64,000 nt of DNA from Bradyrhizobium icense (GCF_001693385.1 NZ_CP016428.1:6820001-6884000), one strand, 5' to 3'; positions 9,578 through 19,863 are shown, numbered from the stretch's first letter. The notes: generated from the letters alone by a model not told the origin. Translations and numbers: made by a program.

Positions 9578-10960
9578 TTACGCCTTTGCCTGCAAGGCGG
9601 CCAGCAGCCTGGGCACAAACTTGTTCACCCAGAACATCTTTTTGCTGCCCTTGACCACCACCACGTCCCCGTCCCGCAGCAGTGCGGCGATTTGTTGGGG
9701 ATCGAGCGTGACCGGGTCTTCATGCCAGCCGAGCGCCCGCTCCGGCGGCACGAGGTCGTATAGGTGGCGCATCAGGGGGCCGACACAGTAGATGCCGTCG
9801 ATATCAGGCAGGTCCTTCGCGAGTTTCTCGTGATAGGCGGGCGCATCCGCGCCCAATTCCAGCATGTCGCCGAGAATGGCAATGCGCCGGCCTGATTTCA
9901 CCGGCCGCGCTTTCAGACTGCCGAGCGCGGCCACCATGCTGGCGGGGTTGCCGTTGAAACTGTCGTCGATCACGGTGACGCCATGAGCCGCCTGCTCCAC
10001 GCCGCGGCCGGTCATGATGCCGACATCGCCGAGTTCCTTCGCCAGCGCCGCCGGATCGAGCCCCGCGGCATGGATCGATGCCAGCGCGGCCAACGCGTTC
10101 TGCAGACGATGCGGCGCACCAGGCGTCAGGCCGAATTCGATTGGCTTGCCGTTCACTTGCGCGGCGACGTCCCAGCTCTCGCCCCGGGCGGTATGCCTCA
10201 ATGCGTGAATATCCGAATCTTCACCGAAGCGAACGACCTTGCCGTTCCATTCCGGCGCCTCGACATCATCAGGCAACACCAGCACGCCGTCCTTCGGCAA
10301 GCCTTGCGCGATACTAACCTTCTCGCGCCGGATCGCTTCCAGGCTGCCCAGCTTTTCCAGATGCACAGGCTGCACGTTCACGACCAGCGCGACGGTTGGC
10401 TTTGTCAGCTCGCTCAGCCGCGCGATCTCGCCGGTCTGGTTCATGCCCATCTCGACGACCCATACGCTCGCTCGCGGGCTGGCATTGCAGAGCGTCAGCG
10501 GCACGCCCCAAAAATTGTTAAAGCTGCTCGGGCTGGCATAGGCATTCGGATAGGCGGCGAGGAACTCCTTGGTACTGGTCTTGCCGGCACTGCCGGTCAG
10601 GCCGATTAGCGGCCCGGCAAACCGCGCCCGCGCCGCGCGCGCGAGCGCCCACAGGCCATCGATCAATGTATCCTTGACGATCAACTGCGGAACGCGGACG
10701 CCATCGATGGCGTGCGGGACGATCATCGCCGCCGCGCCGGCCGCCCCGGCCTTGTCGGCGAATTCCCAGCCGTCGCGCGCGCTGGCGAAACTGGAGATGA
10801 AGCCGCCGCTCGGCGTGCCGCTCAACGCCACGAACAGGCTTCCGGGCTTCACCAGGCGGCTGTCCTGGGTGACGAAATCAATCGGCGTGTCGGGGTATTC
10901 GCCTGATAGTCCCAGCGCGCGTGCAATCTCGGCAACCGTCCACAATGGTGTCGCGCTCAT
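9578..10960 (-). CDS. murF: UDP-N-acetylmuramoyl-tripeptide--D-alanyl-D-alanine ligase MurF
   Basis: MurF adds the D-Ala-D-Ala dipeptide to complete the pentapeptide precursor. The 460-residue protein has the N-terminal Mur ligase domain (VTQDSRLVKPGSLFVALSG), an ATP loop GSAGKTST at residues 123-130, VEMGMNQTGEIARLS, and the C-terminal motif DDSFNGNPASM. Its ATG at 10960 overlaps the murE stop codon by four bases (ATGA), so translation is coupled. The length is normal. Confidence 0.96.
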   Translation of the reverse strand: MSATPLWTVAEIARALGLSGEYPDTPIDFVTQDSRLVKPGSLFVALSGTPSGGFISSFASARDGWEFADKAGAAGAAAMIVPHAIDGVRVPQLIVKDTLIDGLWALARAARARFAGPLIGLTGSAGKTSTKEFLAAYPNAYASPSSFNNFWGVPLTLCNASPRASVWVVEMGMNQTGEIARLSELTKPTVALVVNVQPVHLEKLGSLEAIRREKVSIAQGLPKDGVLVLPDDVEAPEWNGKVVRFGEDSDIHALRHTARGESWDVAAQVNGKPIEFGLTPGAPHRLQNALAALASIHAAGLDPAALAKELGDVGIMTGRGVEQAAHGVTVIDDSFNGNPASMVAALGSLKARPVKSGRRIAILGDMLELGADAPAYHEKLAKDLPDIDGIYCVGPLMRHLYDLVPPERALGWHEDPVTLDPQQIAALLRDGDVVVVKGSKKMFWVNKFVPRLLAALQAKA

Positions 10961-12414
10961 GCCAGCCTCGTTGCGAGCGCGGCGGCCACCGCCTCGTGAT
11001 CGCTGAACGGCAAAACCTTGTCGCCGACGATCTGGCCGGTCTCGTGGCCCTTGCCGGCGATCAGCAGCGCATCGCCCGGCTGCAGCGCTGCGATCCCTGC
11101 CCTGATCGCCTCGGTGCGATCGCCGATTTCGGCTGCGCCCTTGGCCGCGGCCAGAATGGCGGCGCGGATCGCTGCCGGATTTTCGCTGCGCGGATTGTCG
11201 TCGGTGACGATGACCTGATCGGCATTCTCGGCCGCAATCGCGCCCATGATCGGGCGCTTGCCGGCGTCGCGGTCGCCGCCGGCGCCGAAGATGACGACGA
11301 GCTTGCGCTTTGCATAAGGCCGCAGCGCCTGCAACGCCTTCGCCAGCGCGTCCGGCTTGTGCGCGTAATCGACGAAGATCGGCGCGCCATTGTGTTCACC
11401 GACCCGCTCCAGCCGCCCCTTGGCGCCTTCGAGATGTTCGAGCGCGTCGAACACGGCCGCCGGCTCGCTGCCGGTGCCGATCGCGAGCCCGGCGGCGACC
11501 AGCGCGTTCTCGATCTGGAACTCGCCGACCAGCGGCAGCTTGACCGTGTAATTGCGCCCGCGGTGTTCGAGCGCGAGGTCTTGCGCGAATCCTTCGACGG
11601 TGACGCCAACCAGGCGGATGCCTTCACCGGCGCCATCGGCATTGCTACCGACGGCAATGACTCGCAAGCCGCGCGCCTGCGCTGCCTCGATCGCCTGCTG
11701 CGAACAATCATGATTGGCCGAAACCACGGCCGCGCCTTCGGGCGCGATCAGATCGCGGAACAACCGCAGCTTGGCGGCGAGGTAATGCGCCTCGTCCGGA
11801 TGGTAATCCATGTGGTCGCGCGAAAGATTGGTGAAGCCACCGGCGGCGATGCGCACGCCGTCGAGCCGGAACTGGTCGAGCCCATGCGAGGAGGCCTCAA
11901 AGGCGAGATGCGTGACGCCATCGCCCGCGATCTCGTCGAGCTGCCTGTGCAGCGCGATCGGATCCGGCGTGGTCAGCGAGCCGTAGACCGTGCGTGTGGG
12001 CGACACCAGACCGATGGTGCCGATGCTCGCGGAAGCGTGGCCGAGCCGTTCCCAGATCTGCCGCGTGAACGCGGCCACCGAGGTCTTGCCGCTCGTACCC
12101 GTGACGGCTGCGATCGTTGCAGGCTGCTGCGGATAGAATCTCGCCGCCGCCAATGCCAGCGCGCGGCGCGGATTCGGCGTGACGACAAAGGGAACGCGGG
12201 CGTTCGAAGAGACGCGTTCGCCGGCTACCGCAACCGCGCCCGCCTTGACCGCGGATTCAATGAAGCGGGAGCCGTCGGTCTTGGTCCCCGCGAGCGCGAA
12301 GAACAGATCACCGGGCTTCACCGCTCGGCTGTCGACGCTAAGACCTTTCACTTCGACGGCTTCCGCCTGCGGTTCGATCGCAGCGTCATCGCTGAAGAGG
12401 TCGCGAAGTTTCAT
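10957..12414 (-). CDS. murE: UDP-MurNAc-L-alanyl-D-glutamate--2,6-diaminopimelate ligase MurE
   Basis: MurE adds the third residue of the peptide stem. The 485-residue protein carries the P-loop GTSGKTS at residues 106-112 and the substrate-selecting motif DNPR at 406-409, which by family knowledge specifies meso-diaminopimelate rather than lysine, as expected for a Gram-negative cell. [10 protein letters not shown] and GKGHETGQ are further conserved stretches. Start at ATG 12414 follows ftsI by 48 bases. The gene overlaps murF by four bases. Confidence 0.96.
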   Translation of the reverse strand: MKLRDLFSDDAAIEPQAEAVEVKGLSVDSRAVKPGDLFFALAGTKTDGSRFIESAVKAGAVAVAGERVSSNARVPFVVTPNPRRALALAAARFYPQQPATIAAVTGTSGKTSVAAFTRQIWERLGHASASIGTIGLVSPTRTVYGSLTTPDPIALHRQLDEIAGDGVTHLAFEASSHGLDQFRLDGVRIAAGGFTNLSRDHMDYHPDEAHYLAAKLRLFRDLIAPEGAAVVSANHDCSQQAIEAAQARGLRVIAVGSNADGAGEGIRLVGVTVEGFAQDLALEHRGRNYTVKLPLVGEFQIENALVAAGLAIGTGSEPAAVFDALEHLEGAKGRLERVGEHNGAPIFVDYAHKPDALAKALQALRPYAKRKLVVIFGAGGDRDAGKRPIMGAIAAENADQVIVTDDNPRSENPAAIRAAILAAAKGAAEIGDRTEAIRAGIAALQPGDALLIAGKGHETGQIVGDKVLPFSDHEAVAAALATRLA

Positions 12415-12462
12415 CTCGTTCCAGTCCGTCCCGGCGCAGTCTGGCGCGCGTGACAGTACGCC

Positions 12463-14214
12463 TTACTGGGTTGTCTTCGATGCCGCAAGAATAAGGCGGT
12501 CGGACGGCGGCAGGTCGAAGCGCGGCTCAATGCCCAGCAGCGGACCGATGCGGGCAATCACCTTGCCGCCGGTCGGTACCGCGTTCCAGCCCGAGGTGAT
12601 GAAGCCATGGGTCTCCGGCAGCGCCTTCGGCTCGTCCAGCATGACCAAAAGCTGATACTGCGGATTGTCGGCCGGGATGATCGCGGTGAAGGAATTGAGC
12701 ACCTGCTTCTTGGAATAGCGGCCGTTGACCACCTTTTCCGAGGTGCCGGTCTTGCCGCCGATGTAGTAGCCCTTCACGTCGGCCTTCTTGGCGGTTCCGA
12801 TCTCGGCGTTCTGCCGCATCAGATACCGCATCTTGTCGGAGGTTTCGGTTCGGAGCACCTTCTTGGCGATGGCGCGCGCCTCCTCTTCCGACCGCTTGAG
12901 GAAGGTCGGGGGAATCAGAAGACCGCCATTGATGCAGGCGTTGATGCCCATCACGGCCTGCAACGGGGCCACCGCGATACCATGGCCGAACGACGCCGTG
13001 ATGGTGTTGAGCTCGGTCCAGCGCTTCGGCACGATTGGCGAAGCGCTTTCTGGCAGTTCGGTGCGCAGCCGGTCCATCTGGCCGAGCTTTTTCAGGAATG
13101 CCTTGTGTGCCTCGACGCCTTGCGCCAAGGCGATCTTGGCCGCGCCGACGTTGGAGGAGAAGGTGAACACTTCCGACAGCGTGATCGGACGGCCGACCGG
13201 ATGGGTGTCGTGAATGGTGAACTTGCCGAACTTCAGCGTCCCGCGCCCGTCATAGAGCGTGTTGAGGTTGGCCTTGCCGGAATCCAGCGCCATCGCCAGC
13301 GTCAGCGCCTTGAAGGTCGAGCCCATTTCGAACACGCCCGTGGTCAGGCGGTTAATGCGGTCGGGGTCGTGCGCCTCCTTCGGATTGTTCGGGTCGAAAT
13401 CCGGCAGCGACACCAGGGCCACGATTTCGCCGGTCCGGACGTTGGAGACGAGGCCGGAAGCCGCCTTGGCCTTGTACTTCTCTTTCGCCTTCAGCAGCTC
13501 GTCCCGCAGCGCATGCTCGACGCGCAGATCGATCGACAGTTCCACCGGCTTCTGCAAGCGATCGGTGGCAAAGCCCGCGCGGTGCAGGTCGGCCAGACCG
13601 TTATTGTCCAGCCATTTCTCCATTCCGGCGATGCCCGCGTTGTCGATGTTGACCAGGCCGATCAAATGCGCGACGGCGGCGCCGGTCGGGTAGACGCGCT
13701 TGTTCTCGCGCAGGAAGCCGATGCCGGGAATGCCGAGTTTGTGAATGTCGTGCTGCTGTTTTGGCGTGATCTCGCGCTTCAGCCAGACAAAGCCCTTGCG
13801 TGACGACAGGCGCGTGCGCGCCTCCGCGATGTCGAGGTCCGGCAGGGCTGCGGTCAGCAGCTCGATGGCCTCGTCCTTGTCGATGATGCGCCTGGGCTCT
13901 CCGAACAGGCTCGGCGCCTTGACGTCGGTCGCCAGCACCTCGCCGTTGCGGTCGACGATGTCGGGCCGCGCGGTTGCAATCGCGTCCTGCGAGGCGGTGC
14001 GGCGCGCGCCGTGGCTGTCGGCGCCGATCGCGAACATCACCAGACGTCCGGCCAGCACCGCATAAATCGCCGCGAATAGCAGGATCGCAAGGCCCACACG
14101 GGCTCGCGCCTTGGCGGCACGGTCGACGTTACGCCCGTAGAGCAGGCTGCGGATCAACCGCTGCCGCCACGGCTCCGCAGGCCTCCTGGAGGTGGTAAGC
14201 GACCGGCCGGTCAT
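12463..14214 (-). CDS. ftsI: Septal peptidoglycan transpeptidase FtsI (PBP3)
   Basis: FtsI is the class B penicillin-binding protein that cross-links septal peptidoglycan with FtsW. The 583-residue protein has a basic cytoplasmic N-terminus, one membrane anchor at about residues 41-63, and the pedestal domain beginning near [13 protein letters not shown]. The three catalytic motifs are intact: STFK with nucleophile Ser299, SSN at 353-355, and KTG at 488-490. It overlaps ftsL by four bases (ATGA at 14214-14211), which couples their translation. A normal-length, complete gene. Confidence 0.96.
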   Translation of the reverse strand: MTGRSLTTSRRPAEPWRQRLIRSLLYGRNVDRAAKARARVGLAILLFAAIYAVLAGRLVMFAIGADSHGARRTASQDAIATARPDIVDRNGEVLATDVKAPSLFGEPRRIIDKDEAIELLTAALPDLDIAEARTRLSSRKGFVWLKREITPKQQHDIHKLGIPGIGFLRENKRVYPTGAAVAHLIGLVNIDNAGIAGMEKWLDNNGLADLHRAGFATDRLQKPVELSIDLRVEHALRDELLKAKEKYKAKAASGLVSNVRTGEIVALVSLPDFDPNNPKEAHDPDRINRLTTGVFEMGSTFKALTLAMALDSGKANLNTLYDGRGTLKFGKFTIHDTHPVGRPITLSEVFTFSSNVGAAKIALAQGVEAHKAFLKKLGQMDRLRTELPESASPIVPKRWTELNTITASFGHGIAVAPLQAVMGINACINGGLLIPPTFLKRSEEEARAIAKKVLRTETSDKMRYLMRQNAEIGTAKKADVKGYYIGGKTGTSEKVVNGRYSKKQVLNSFTAIIPADNPQYQLLVMLDEPKALPETHGFITSGWNAVPTGGKVIARIGPLLGIEPRFDLPPSDRLILAASKTTQ

Positions 14215-14603
14215 TGCTGATCTCCCGGTGCGGGCACGGAGCCGGTTGTGGGCGGCGCCTCGGCGGCAGCCTCGATGGTGTTGATCATCGCGCCGATCGG
14301 ATCGGGGGCGCCCGGCCGTGCAAAAGCCGGCGGCCGCTCCGGCAAGTTCTTCAACTGGTCATACTGCGTGGCGACCAGCGGCTTCAGGCCGAGATGACGC
14401 TCGGCAAGTCCCTGCAGCCGCGCCGGCGCATCGAGCTTGGCCCATTCGGCGCGCAGCGCCGCAATCGCATCGCGCTGCTCGCGGATCTCGGCATTCAGCC
14501 GCAGCACACGCTCGACGCGCGCGGTCGATTCCATCTTGATCCGGTAGACATAGGCGGCCGCGAACACCAGCACGCCGATGACGAGGAAGTGGATGATCCG
14601 CAT
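14211..14603 (-). CDS. ftsL: Cell division protein FtsL
   Basis: This 130-residue bitopic protein starts MRIIHFLVIGVLVFAAAYVY, a short cytoplasmic tail and one membrane helix. A coiled-coil-like segment follows (ARVERVLRLNAEIREQRDAIAALRAEW), then the LQGLAERHLGLKP motif usual in FtsL, and a proline-rich tail. FtsL joins FtsB and FtsQ to regulate FtsWI. Position between rsmH and ftsI is the strongest evidence, since the sequence family is poorly conserved. The ATG at 14603 has a GGGGAGG ribosome site. It is three bases from the rsmH stop codon. Confidence 0.9.
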   Translation of the reverse strand: MRIIHFLVIGVLVFAAAYVYRIKMESTARVERVLRLNAEIREQRDAIAALRAEWAKLDAPARLQGLAERHLGLKPLVATQYDQLKNLPERPPAFARPGAPDPIGAMINTIEAAAEAPPTTGSVPAPGDQQ

Positions 14604-14605
14604 GG

Positions 14606-15601
14606 TCAGCCTCCCCTCATCACGTCGGCAAGCGTAGGCCACGCCGGCAGGCGGCCTGCTGCATGCGCCGGCGCCGCGGTGCGCTCGGCCGCGCGCAGTT
14701 TTGCCGAACGCGCGCGCGGATTGGCGGCAAGCTCGGCTTCACCGGGGGTAACCGGACGCTTCGTCAGAATCTGAAAACTCGGCACCGCCTGCGCCACTTC
14801 GGGCAGATGGCGCGACCCCCCGCCAGCCTTGCCGCGCGCGTTGAGGAAATCCTTGACGATTCGGTCTTCCAGCGAATGGAACGAGACGACCACCAACCGC
14901 CCGCCGGGCTTCAGTACGCGCTCCGCCGCCGCAAGCGCGAGATGCAGTTCGTCGAGTTCGGCATTGACGAAGATCCGCAAGCCCTGGAACGTGCGGGTTG
15001 CCGGGTGAATCTCGCTGGGCTTCGAGCGAACCACCCTGCCAACGATATCGGCCAGTTGTTGGGTGGTCGTAATCGGCGCCTCTTTCCGCGCCGCCACGAT
15101 AGCGCGCGCGACGGCGCGGGAATGGCGTTCTTCGCCAAAAATATAGATGATGTTGGCGAGATCGGTCTCGGAGGCCTTCGCCACCACATCGGCCGCCGTC
15201 GGTCCGTCATGGCCCATCCGCATGTCGAGCGGGCCGCCGAGCCGGAACGAGAAACCGCGCTCGGCCCGATCGAGCTGCATCGAGGAAACGCCGACGTCCA
15301 TCACGACGCCGTCCACCGCCTCCACGCCTTGCGAGGCGCAGATTTCGGCCATGTTGGAGAATCGATCCTCGACCAGGGTCAGCCGGCCGCCGGACTGCTC
15401 GACCAGATCGAACCCGCCGGTAACCGCCGACCGGTCGCGGTCGATGCCAATGACCTGAGTTCCCGGAATCTCGAGAATCGCGCGGCTGTAGCCGCCGGCG
15501 CCGAAGGTGGCGTCGACATAGGTGCCGCCGTCCCTGGGACCTAGCATCTCGACCGCCTCGCGGCCGAGCACCGAAATATGGAGGGGCGCAGCCGGGCTCA
15601 T
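14606..15601 (-). CDS. rsmH: 16S rRNA (cytosine(1402)-N4)-methyltransferase RsmH (MraW)
   Basis: RsmH methylates N4 of C1402 in the 16S rRNA P site with S-adenosylmethionine. The 331-residue protein starts [20 protein letters not shown]. It has the SAM loop [33 protein letters not shown], the insertion-domain motif [15 protein letters not shown], and [11 protein letters not shown]. An ATG at 15601 was chosen because it gives the usual N-terminus, with AGAGGATG upstream; earlier in-frame codons do not resemble the family. It is the first gene of the dcw cluster here; no mraZ precedes it. Confidence 0.95.
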   Translation of the reverse strand: MSPAAPLHISVLGREAVEMLGPRDGGTYVDATFGAGGYSRAILEIPGTQVIGIDRDRSAVTGGFDLVEQSGGRLTLVEDRFSNMAEICASQGVEAVDGVVMDVGVSSMQLDRAERGFSFRLGGPLDMRMGHDGPTAADVVAKASETDLANIIYIFGEERHSRAVARAIVAARKEAPITTTQQLADIVGRVVRSKPSEIHPATRTFQGLRIFVNAELDELHLALAAAERVLKPGGRLVVVSFHSLEDRIVKDFLNARGKAGGGSRHLPEVAQAVPSFQILTKRPVTPGEAELAANPRARSAKLRAAERTAAPAHAAGRLPAWPTLADVMRGG

Positions 15602-16146
15602 GCGCCATCCTCTGGCGTTTCCCAGTCTGTGGTACGAAAACTGGACGCGAACGGGCCCATTGCGCCTCAAATCTTTGCGCCTCGCCGGGCTTTTCCGGCC
15701 CAAAAGCCGCGAACAGGCGGAATTGCCGCTTCTCGCCCGGCCCCGCGACCCCTCATTTCCAGACGGAATTTGCTGGGTTGCCATAGCATTTTCGAGCGTG
15801 AAAGAGGGCCTCGGCCGTCCCCAACCCGGTTCGGCTCTTCACCACTTAGTAACGGCACTTAGCGTTAAGAAAGCGTTGATGGTCGCTCGCGGATTTTGCG
15901 CGCTTTCGAAACACTGAGAAATGGTGATGCGCCTCGCACACACTTGGTCAAAATGCGAGATGGAACTCGGCCGGTGGATTGCGCGACTGCACCGCAAATG
16001 AATAGTAAACAGCATTGCCCTTGAACACGATGTTGCCGCTCTGCCGCCCAGTTTGGGTTTAAAAAATGGCTACTGGTTCGTTCACATCTGCTGGTATTGA
16101 TTCGAGGCGTCAACGCGCCCTTCCCGTGCCCAGGGCCAACGCCGAC
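15602..16146. other. Intergenic region upstream of rsmH and of the amidase gene; no gene seen
   Basis: About 545 bases separate the divergent rsmH and amidase starts. Short open frames exist but have no ribosome sites or recognisable products. It must hold the promoter of the whole dcw cluster on the minus strand. No MraZ gene or repeated MraZ-type TGGGN boxes were found, and no perfect CtrA box was found. Confidence 0.55.
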
Positions 16147-16932
16147 ATGAAGACCTTTACTCCGGATTCCTCGATCGCATCCGATGTCATCCCGTCGCCG
16201 AACTGTGGCGACCGCAACAACGGCCGCGTCGCCGACATGATCCTGCTGCACTACACCGGCATGCCGGATGTGGAAGGCGCAATCGCCCAGCTCTGCACCC
16301 CCGGCACCGACGTATCAGCCCATTACATCGTGCTGGAGGACGGCCGCATCGTGCAGTGCGTGCCGGAGGCCAAGCGCGCCTGGCACGCCGGGGTATCGTG
16401 CTGGGCCGGCGAGGAAGACATCAATTCCTGCTCGATCGGCGTCGAGATCATCAATCGCGGCCACGATTGGGGCTATCCGGATTTCCCGTCGCGCCAGATC
16501 GCGGCCGTGATCGCGCTGTGCCGCGGCATCATGCTCCGTCGCAAGATAGCTGCGCATCGCGTGCTCGGGCATTCCGACGTCGCGCCGGCGCGCAAGAGGG
16601 ACCCCGGCGAAAAATTTCCGTGGCATTTGCTGGCGAATTCCGGCGTCGGCCATTGGGTGCAGCCGGCGCCGATCGTGCGCGGCGAAACGCTCAAGCTCGG
16701 CAGCATCTCAGACGGCGTCGCCAATATGCAGGCGGCGCTGGCCAAATACGGCTACAAGATCCCGACCCAGGGCAAGTTCGACGGCCCGACCATGGAAGTG
16801 GTCACGGCGTTCCAGCGCCACTTCCGCCCCGCGCGCGTCGACGGCATCGCCGATCACTCGACCATGAGCACGCTGCACGCGCTATTGGCGAGCCTGCCGG
16901 CAGAGGCGACGACGGTGGTCGCGGCGAGGTAA
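16147..16932 (+). CDS. N-acetylmuramoyl-L-alanine amidase (AmiD/AmpD-like, Amidase_2) with peptidoglycan-binding domain
   Basis: The enzyme cleaves the MurNAc-L-Ala bond of peptidoglycan or anhydro-muropeptides using zinc. Counting from the ATG at 16147 (MKTFTPDSS), the zinc ligands appear to be His35 (LLHYTG), His142 (LGHSDV) and Asp152 (RDPG), with Glu100 as a catalytic candidate. Residues about 185-250 form a C-terminal peptidoglycan-binding repeat (GVANMQAALAKYGYKIP, FDGPTMEVVTAFQRHFRP). No signal peptide is visible, so it is probably cytoplasmic like AmpD, unless a longer start at 16066 is used. That extension has low G/C at third codon positions and was rejected. It diverges from the dcw cluster, with a thematic link to wall recycling. 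Confidence 0.85.
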   Translation: MKTFTPDSSIASDVIPSPNCGDRNNGRVADMILLHYTGMPDVEGAIAQLCTPGTDVSAHYIVLEDGRIVQCVPEAKRAWHAGVSCWAGEEDINSCSIGVEIINRGHDWGYPDFPSRQIAAVIALCRGIMLRRKIAAHRVLGHSDVAPARKRDPGEKFPWHLLANSGVGHWVQPAPIVRGETLKLGSISDGVANMQAALAKYGYKIPTQGKFDGPTMEVVTAFQRHFRPARVDGIADHSTMSTLHALLASLPAEATTVVAAR

Positions 16933-16940
16933 CTGCGCTC

Positions 16941-17119
16941 CTCGCCCCGCTCTTGCCGGGTCGAGACGAGCGAAGCTCGCGCTTAGAGGGTCGGGGTGAG
17001 GGGCTGTCTCCGCAAACTCGAAAGATCTGAGGACGCGGTGAGCCCCCCTCACCCGAATTGCACCGGCGATGCTTCGCATCGCCGAGGCAATCCGACTTCT
17101 CCCCGCAAGAGCGGGGCGA
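16941..17119. repeat. Intergenic inverted repeat, type E (CTCGCCCCGCTCTTGC...GCAAGAGCGGGGCGA)
   Basis: Long complementary arms TCGCCCCGCTCTTGC and GCAAGAGCGGGGCGA flank GGTCGGGGTGAGGGG ... CCCCCTCACCCGA, so the stretch can fold into one long hairpin between the convergent amidase and sigma-factor genes. A shorter relative (CCTCACCCGTCTCCCGCAAG) lies near 51459-51486. Confidence 0.75.
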
Positions 17120-17121
17120 AT

Positions 17122-18356
17122 CTAACCCATCTCCGCAATCCTTCGCGCATACAGCCTTCGCAGCGGCTCCAACTGCGTCGCAGCCGTCGCCTCCTGATAA
17201 GCCTCCCGCGCCGCGTCATTCCGGCCGAGCCTGCGCAGCAAATCAGCGCGGACGGCCGGCAGCAGCTCATAGCTCTTCAGCTCGCCGCGCGCCTCCAGTG
17301 CATCGACCAGATCGAGCGCCCGCGCTGGGCCATCGACCATCGACACCGCTGCGGCGTGATTGAGTTCGATCACCGGCGATGGGCTGATCCGCAGCAGCAC
17401 TTCATAGAGGCCGGCGATCTGCCGCCAGTCGGTGTCTTCATAACCGGGCGCCCGCGCATGAAGCGCGGCGATCGCCGCCTGCACCGCGTAGGATTGCGGC
17501 CGGCCCGGCATCCGCAGCGCCTCTTCTACAAGGAGCAATCCTTCCGAAATCTGCGCACGATCCCATAATTTGCGATCCTGCTCTTCCAGCAGCACGATAT
17601 CGCCGCCCGCGGTCTCGCGGCGGCGCGGCGTGAATCGTGCAGCAGCATCAGAGCCAGCAGCCCCTTGATCTCGCCGCGTTCGGGCATCAACGCATCGAGC
17701 AGCCGCGCCAGCCGAATCGCTTCGCGCGCGAGATCCGGCCGCATCAGGCCTTCCCCTGACGTGGCGGCATATCCCTCGGTGAAGACGAGGTAGACCACCG
17801 CGAGGACGCCGCGCAGCCGCGGCTCCAGTGCTTCGCATTCCGGCACCTCATAGGGAATGCCAGCGAGGCGGATTTTTTGCTTGGCGCGCAGCAGGCGTTG
17901 CGCCATCGCATCTTCGCTGGCGAGAAAGGCGCGCGCGACCTCGGCTGTCGTGAGGCCGCATACGGTGCGCAGCGTCAGCGCGACCTGTACTTCGGTGGCA
18001 AAGGACGGGTGACAGCAGGTGAAGATCAGCCGCAGCATGTCGTCGTCGAGCACGTTGCCGTCGTCCTCGTAGGGTGCCGACGCATTGAGCAGGATTTCGC
18101 GCGTCAGTTCCTCCTGCTTGCCGCGAAACACGACGTTGCGTCTGATACGATCGATCGCCTTGTTTCGCCCGACATTGACCAGCCAGGCGCGCGGATTGGA
18201 CGGCGGGCCCGCGGCAGGCCAGCGTTCCAAAGCCACCGCGAACGCATCCTGCAAAGCATCCTCAGCCAGATCGAAATCGCCGACGAGACGGATCAGCGTG
18301 GCAAGCGCCCGCCCCGTCTCGTCGCGGAAGACTTTTTCGATTTCGCGAGGTGTCAT
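17122..18356 (-). pseudogene. ECF42-type sigma factor with C-terminal DUF6596/TPR-like extension, interrupted by a frameshift
   Basis: The gene starts at ATG 18356 and encodes sigma region 2 ([40 protein letters not shown]), region 4 ([20 protein letters not shown]) and the extension [22 protein letters not shown] typical of the ECF42 group (from established ECF classification). In-frame reading fails after MLLHDSRR near 17632-17615. The family sequence resumes in another frame as [20 protein letters not shown] and runs to a stop at 17122. One base appears to be missing in a GCC/CGC-rich run. It may be a genuine decayed gene, a sequencing error, or frameshifting. The neighbour at 18413 is its usual DGPF partner. 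Confidence 0.8.
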
Positions 18357-18370
18357 TGGTATCCAACGTC

Positions 18371-18410
18371 GTCATTCCGGGGCAATGCGAAGCATCGAAC
18401 CCGGAACGAC
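18371..18410. repeat. Partial type B palindromic repeat
   Basis: A short copy beginning GTCATTCCGGGGCAATGCGA and ending CCCGGAACGAC lies between the DGPF gene and the sigma factor gene. It keeps the inverted ends but lacks the CTCGAG core of the fuller copies. Confidence 0.7.
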
Positions 18411-18412
18411 GC

Positions 18413-18763
18413 CTAGTCATAAATCATGATCGGCCTGACCTCGATCGAACCATCCTTGGCGCCGGGAATGCGGGCGGCGATGCCCAGAGCCGTGTCGAGA
18501 TCCTTGGCTTCGACCAGATAATAGCCGCCGAGCTGCTCTCGCGTCTCTGCGAACGGACCGTCCGTCGTCATGACCTTGCCGTCGCGGACCCGCACGGTGG
18601 TTGCCGTCGTTGACGGCTGCAAGCCGTCGCCGGCCTTGAAATGGCCGCTCTGGATGATGGATTGGGTGAACGCGCCGTATTCCGCCGTCATCTGCTTACG
18701 TGCCGCTGCGTCCATTTTGCCAAGCTCGGCTTCGCTTCGATAGATCAACAACAGGTACTGCAT
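18413..18763 (-). CDS. YCII-related DGPF-domain protein (ECF42 partner)
   Basis: The 116-residue protein starts MQYLLLIYRSEAELGKM and contains the signature DGPFAETREQLGGYYLVEA at about residues 68-86, with a final EVRPIMIYD strand. This is the DGPF (YCII-related) family, a small ferredoxin-like fold of unclear biochemistry that is almost always encoded next to ECF42 sigma factors and is thought to be part of their regulon. It lies 56 bases upstream of the sigma gene on the same strand, separated by a repeat. Confidence 0.88.
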   Translation of the reverse strand: MQYLLLIYRSEAELGKMDAAARKQMTAEYGAFTQSIIQSGHFKAGDGLQPSTTATTVRVRDGKVMTTDGPFAETREQLGGYYLVEAKDLDTALGIAARIPGAKDGSIEVRPIMIYD

Positions 18764-18892
18764 TTCGAGAACTCCTCTTGATCGGCTGGATTGCCGACAC
18801 CCAGTCGAACGGGCCCCTCGCTAGACGACATCGTCACGATAATTTTTTTGAGCGGCGCGGGGGAGCCGGAATCCGCGCGGGCAAGGACGGGA

Positions 18893-19324
18893 TCAAGACT
18901 GGCTCCCGGTCCCGGCGAGCCGCCGCTTCAACTCCCTCACTTCGGCAAAGCGCTTGGTCACGTCGCGCATGACCGCCACGGTGCCCGCAACCTCCTGCGC
19001 TTCGTCCCGCAGCAGGACGATGGTGAATTCGACCGATATTCTTCGGCCGTCCTTCGTCAGGCCAGGCACCGACAACAAATCGCCATGCCCGTATCGGCTC
19101 GTTCCCGTCTCCATGGTGTGCCGAAATCCGGCCCAGTGCCGTGCGCGCAAATTTTCAGGAATGATCAGGTCGAGCGACTGGCCGGTGGCTTCCGCAGCCG
19201 TGAAGCCGAATATCCGCTCCGCGCCGGGATTCCAGAACGTGATGCGCCCATCGCGATCGGTCGCAATGATCGCGTCAGAAGCGCTGTGCAGCAGAGCTTC
19301 GCCAAGACCGGAAGGAATGTTCAT
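18893..19324 (-). CDS. Single PAS-domain protein
   Basis: The protein of 143 residues (from ATG 19324, MNIPSGLGEALLHSA) is essentially one PAS domain: SDAIIATDRDGRITFWNPGAERIFGF, then the helix AEATGQSLDLIIPENLRARHWAGF, and the strand pair DLLSVPGLTKDGRRISVEFTIVLLRD, ending in a PAC-like AVMRDVTKRFAE. No kinase, GGDEF or HTH follows, so it probably acts as a small sensor that binds a ligand or a partner protein. An earlier ATG at 19378 would add 18 residues; neither start has a strong ribosome site. It diverges from rnpB. Confidence 0.8.
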   Translation of the reverse strand: MNIPSGLGEALLHSASDAIIATDRDGRITFWNPGAERIFGFTAAEATGQSLDLIIPENLRARHWAGFRHTMETGTSRYGHGDLLSVPGLTKDGRRISVEFTIVLLRDEAQEVAGTVAVMRDVTKRFAEVRELKRRLAGTGSQS

Positions 19325-19446
19325 CGCTCGCATCCAGAAATCGAACCTACCGGCATCAAATGCCGTGCTGTCGCGCATGTCAAAATCACGCTGACGGAAC
19401 CGGATTAACCTTGACGGCGCGCCCCCGAGCCCCCATTCGTAATGGC

Positions 19447-19863
19447 ATCAGTCGGCCGGACGGCCGCTTCCGCTATGGTCGAAAGGCTGCGGGGGAGGAA
19501 AGTCCGGGCTCCATCGACATGCGGTGCCGGATAACGTCCGGCGGGGGTAACCCCAGGGAAAGTGCCACAGAGAACGAACCGCTCCCCACCCGAAAGGGAG
19601 GGGAGTAAGGGTGAAAAGGTGCGGTAAGAGCGCACCGCGTTTCCGGCAACGGAGACGGCATGGCAAACCCCACCGGGAGCAAAACCGAATAGGGACGGCA
19701 ACGCGGGCTGTTCGCGAAAGCGATAACGCCGCAGGGCGATGTCAAGCTCGCCGTCCGGGTAGGTTGCTCGAGACCATGTGCGAACATGGTCCCAGAGGAA
19801 TGGCCGTCACGTACCATTTGCAAGAATGGTACCCTACAGAACCCGGCTTACAGGCTGGCTGAT
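19447..19863 (+). ncRNA. rnpB: RNase P RNA (class A, alphaproteobacterial)
   Basis: The catalytic RNA of RNase P, which matures tRNA 5' ends. The universally conserved 5' core GAGGAAAGTCCGGGCTCC is at 19495-19512, and the 3' core ACAGAACCCGGCTTACAG is at 19836-19853. The 5' end ATCAGTCGGCC pairs fully (two G-U wobbles) with GGCTGGCTGAT at 19853-19863, forming helix P1 and fixing both ends to within a few bases. Internal stems such as CTCCCCACCCGAAAGGGAGGGGAG are also evident. Length is about 417 nt, normal for the group. Confidence 0.96.

Noticed and set aside
15840..15875. CtrA-like half sites upstream of rsmH (TTAACGCTAAG)
   Set aside because: No pair of TTAA half sites with seven bases between them; only one half matches.
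18800..18832. Possible ECF42-type promoter upstream of the DGPF gene (TGTCGT ... CGTT)
   Set aside because: The spacing of 13 bases is shorter than the 16-17 expected for ECF promoters.
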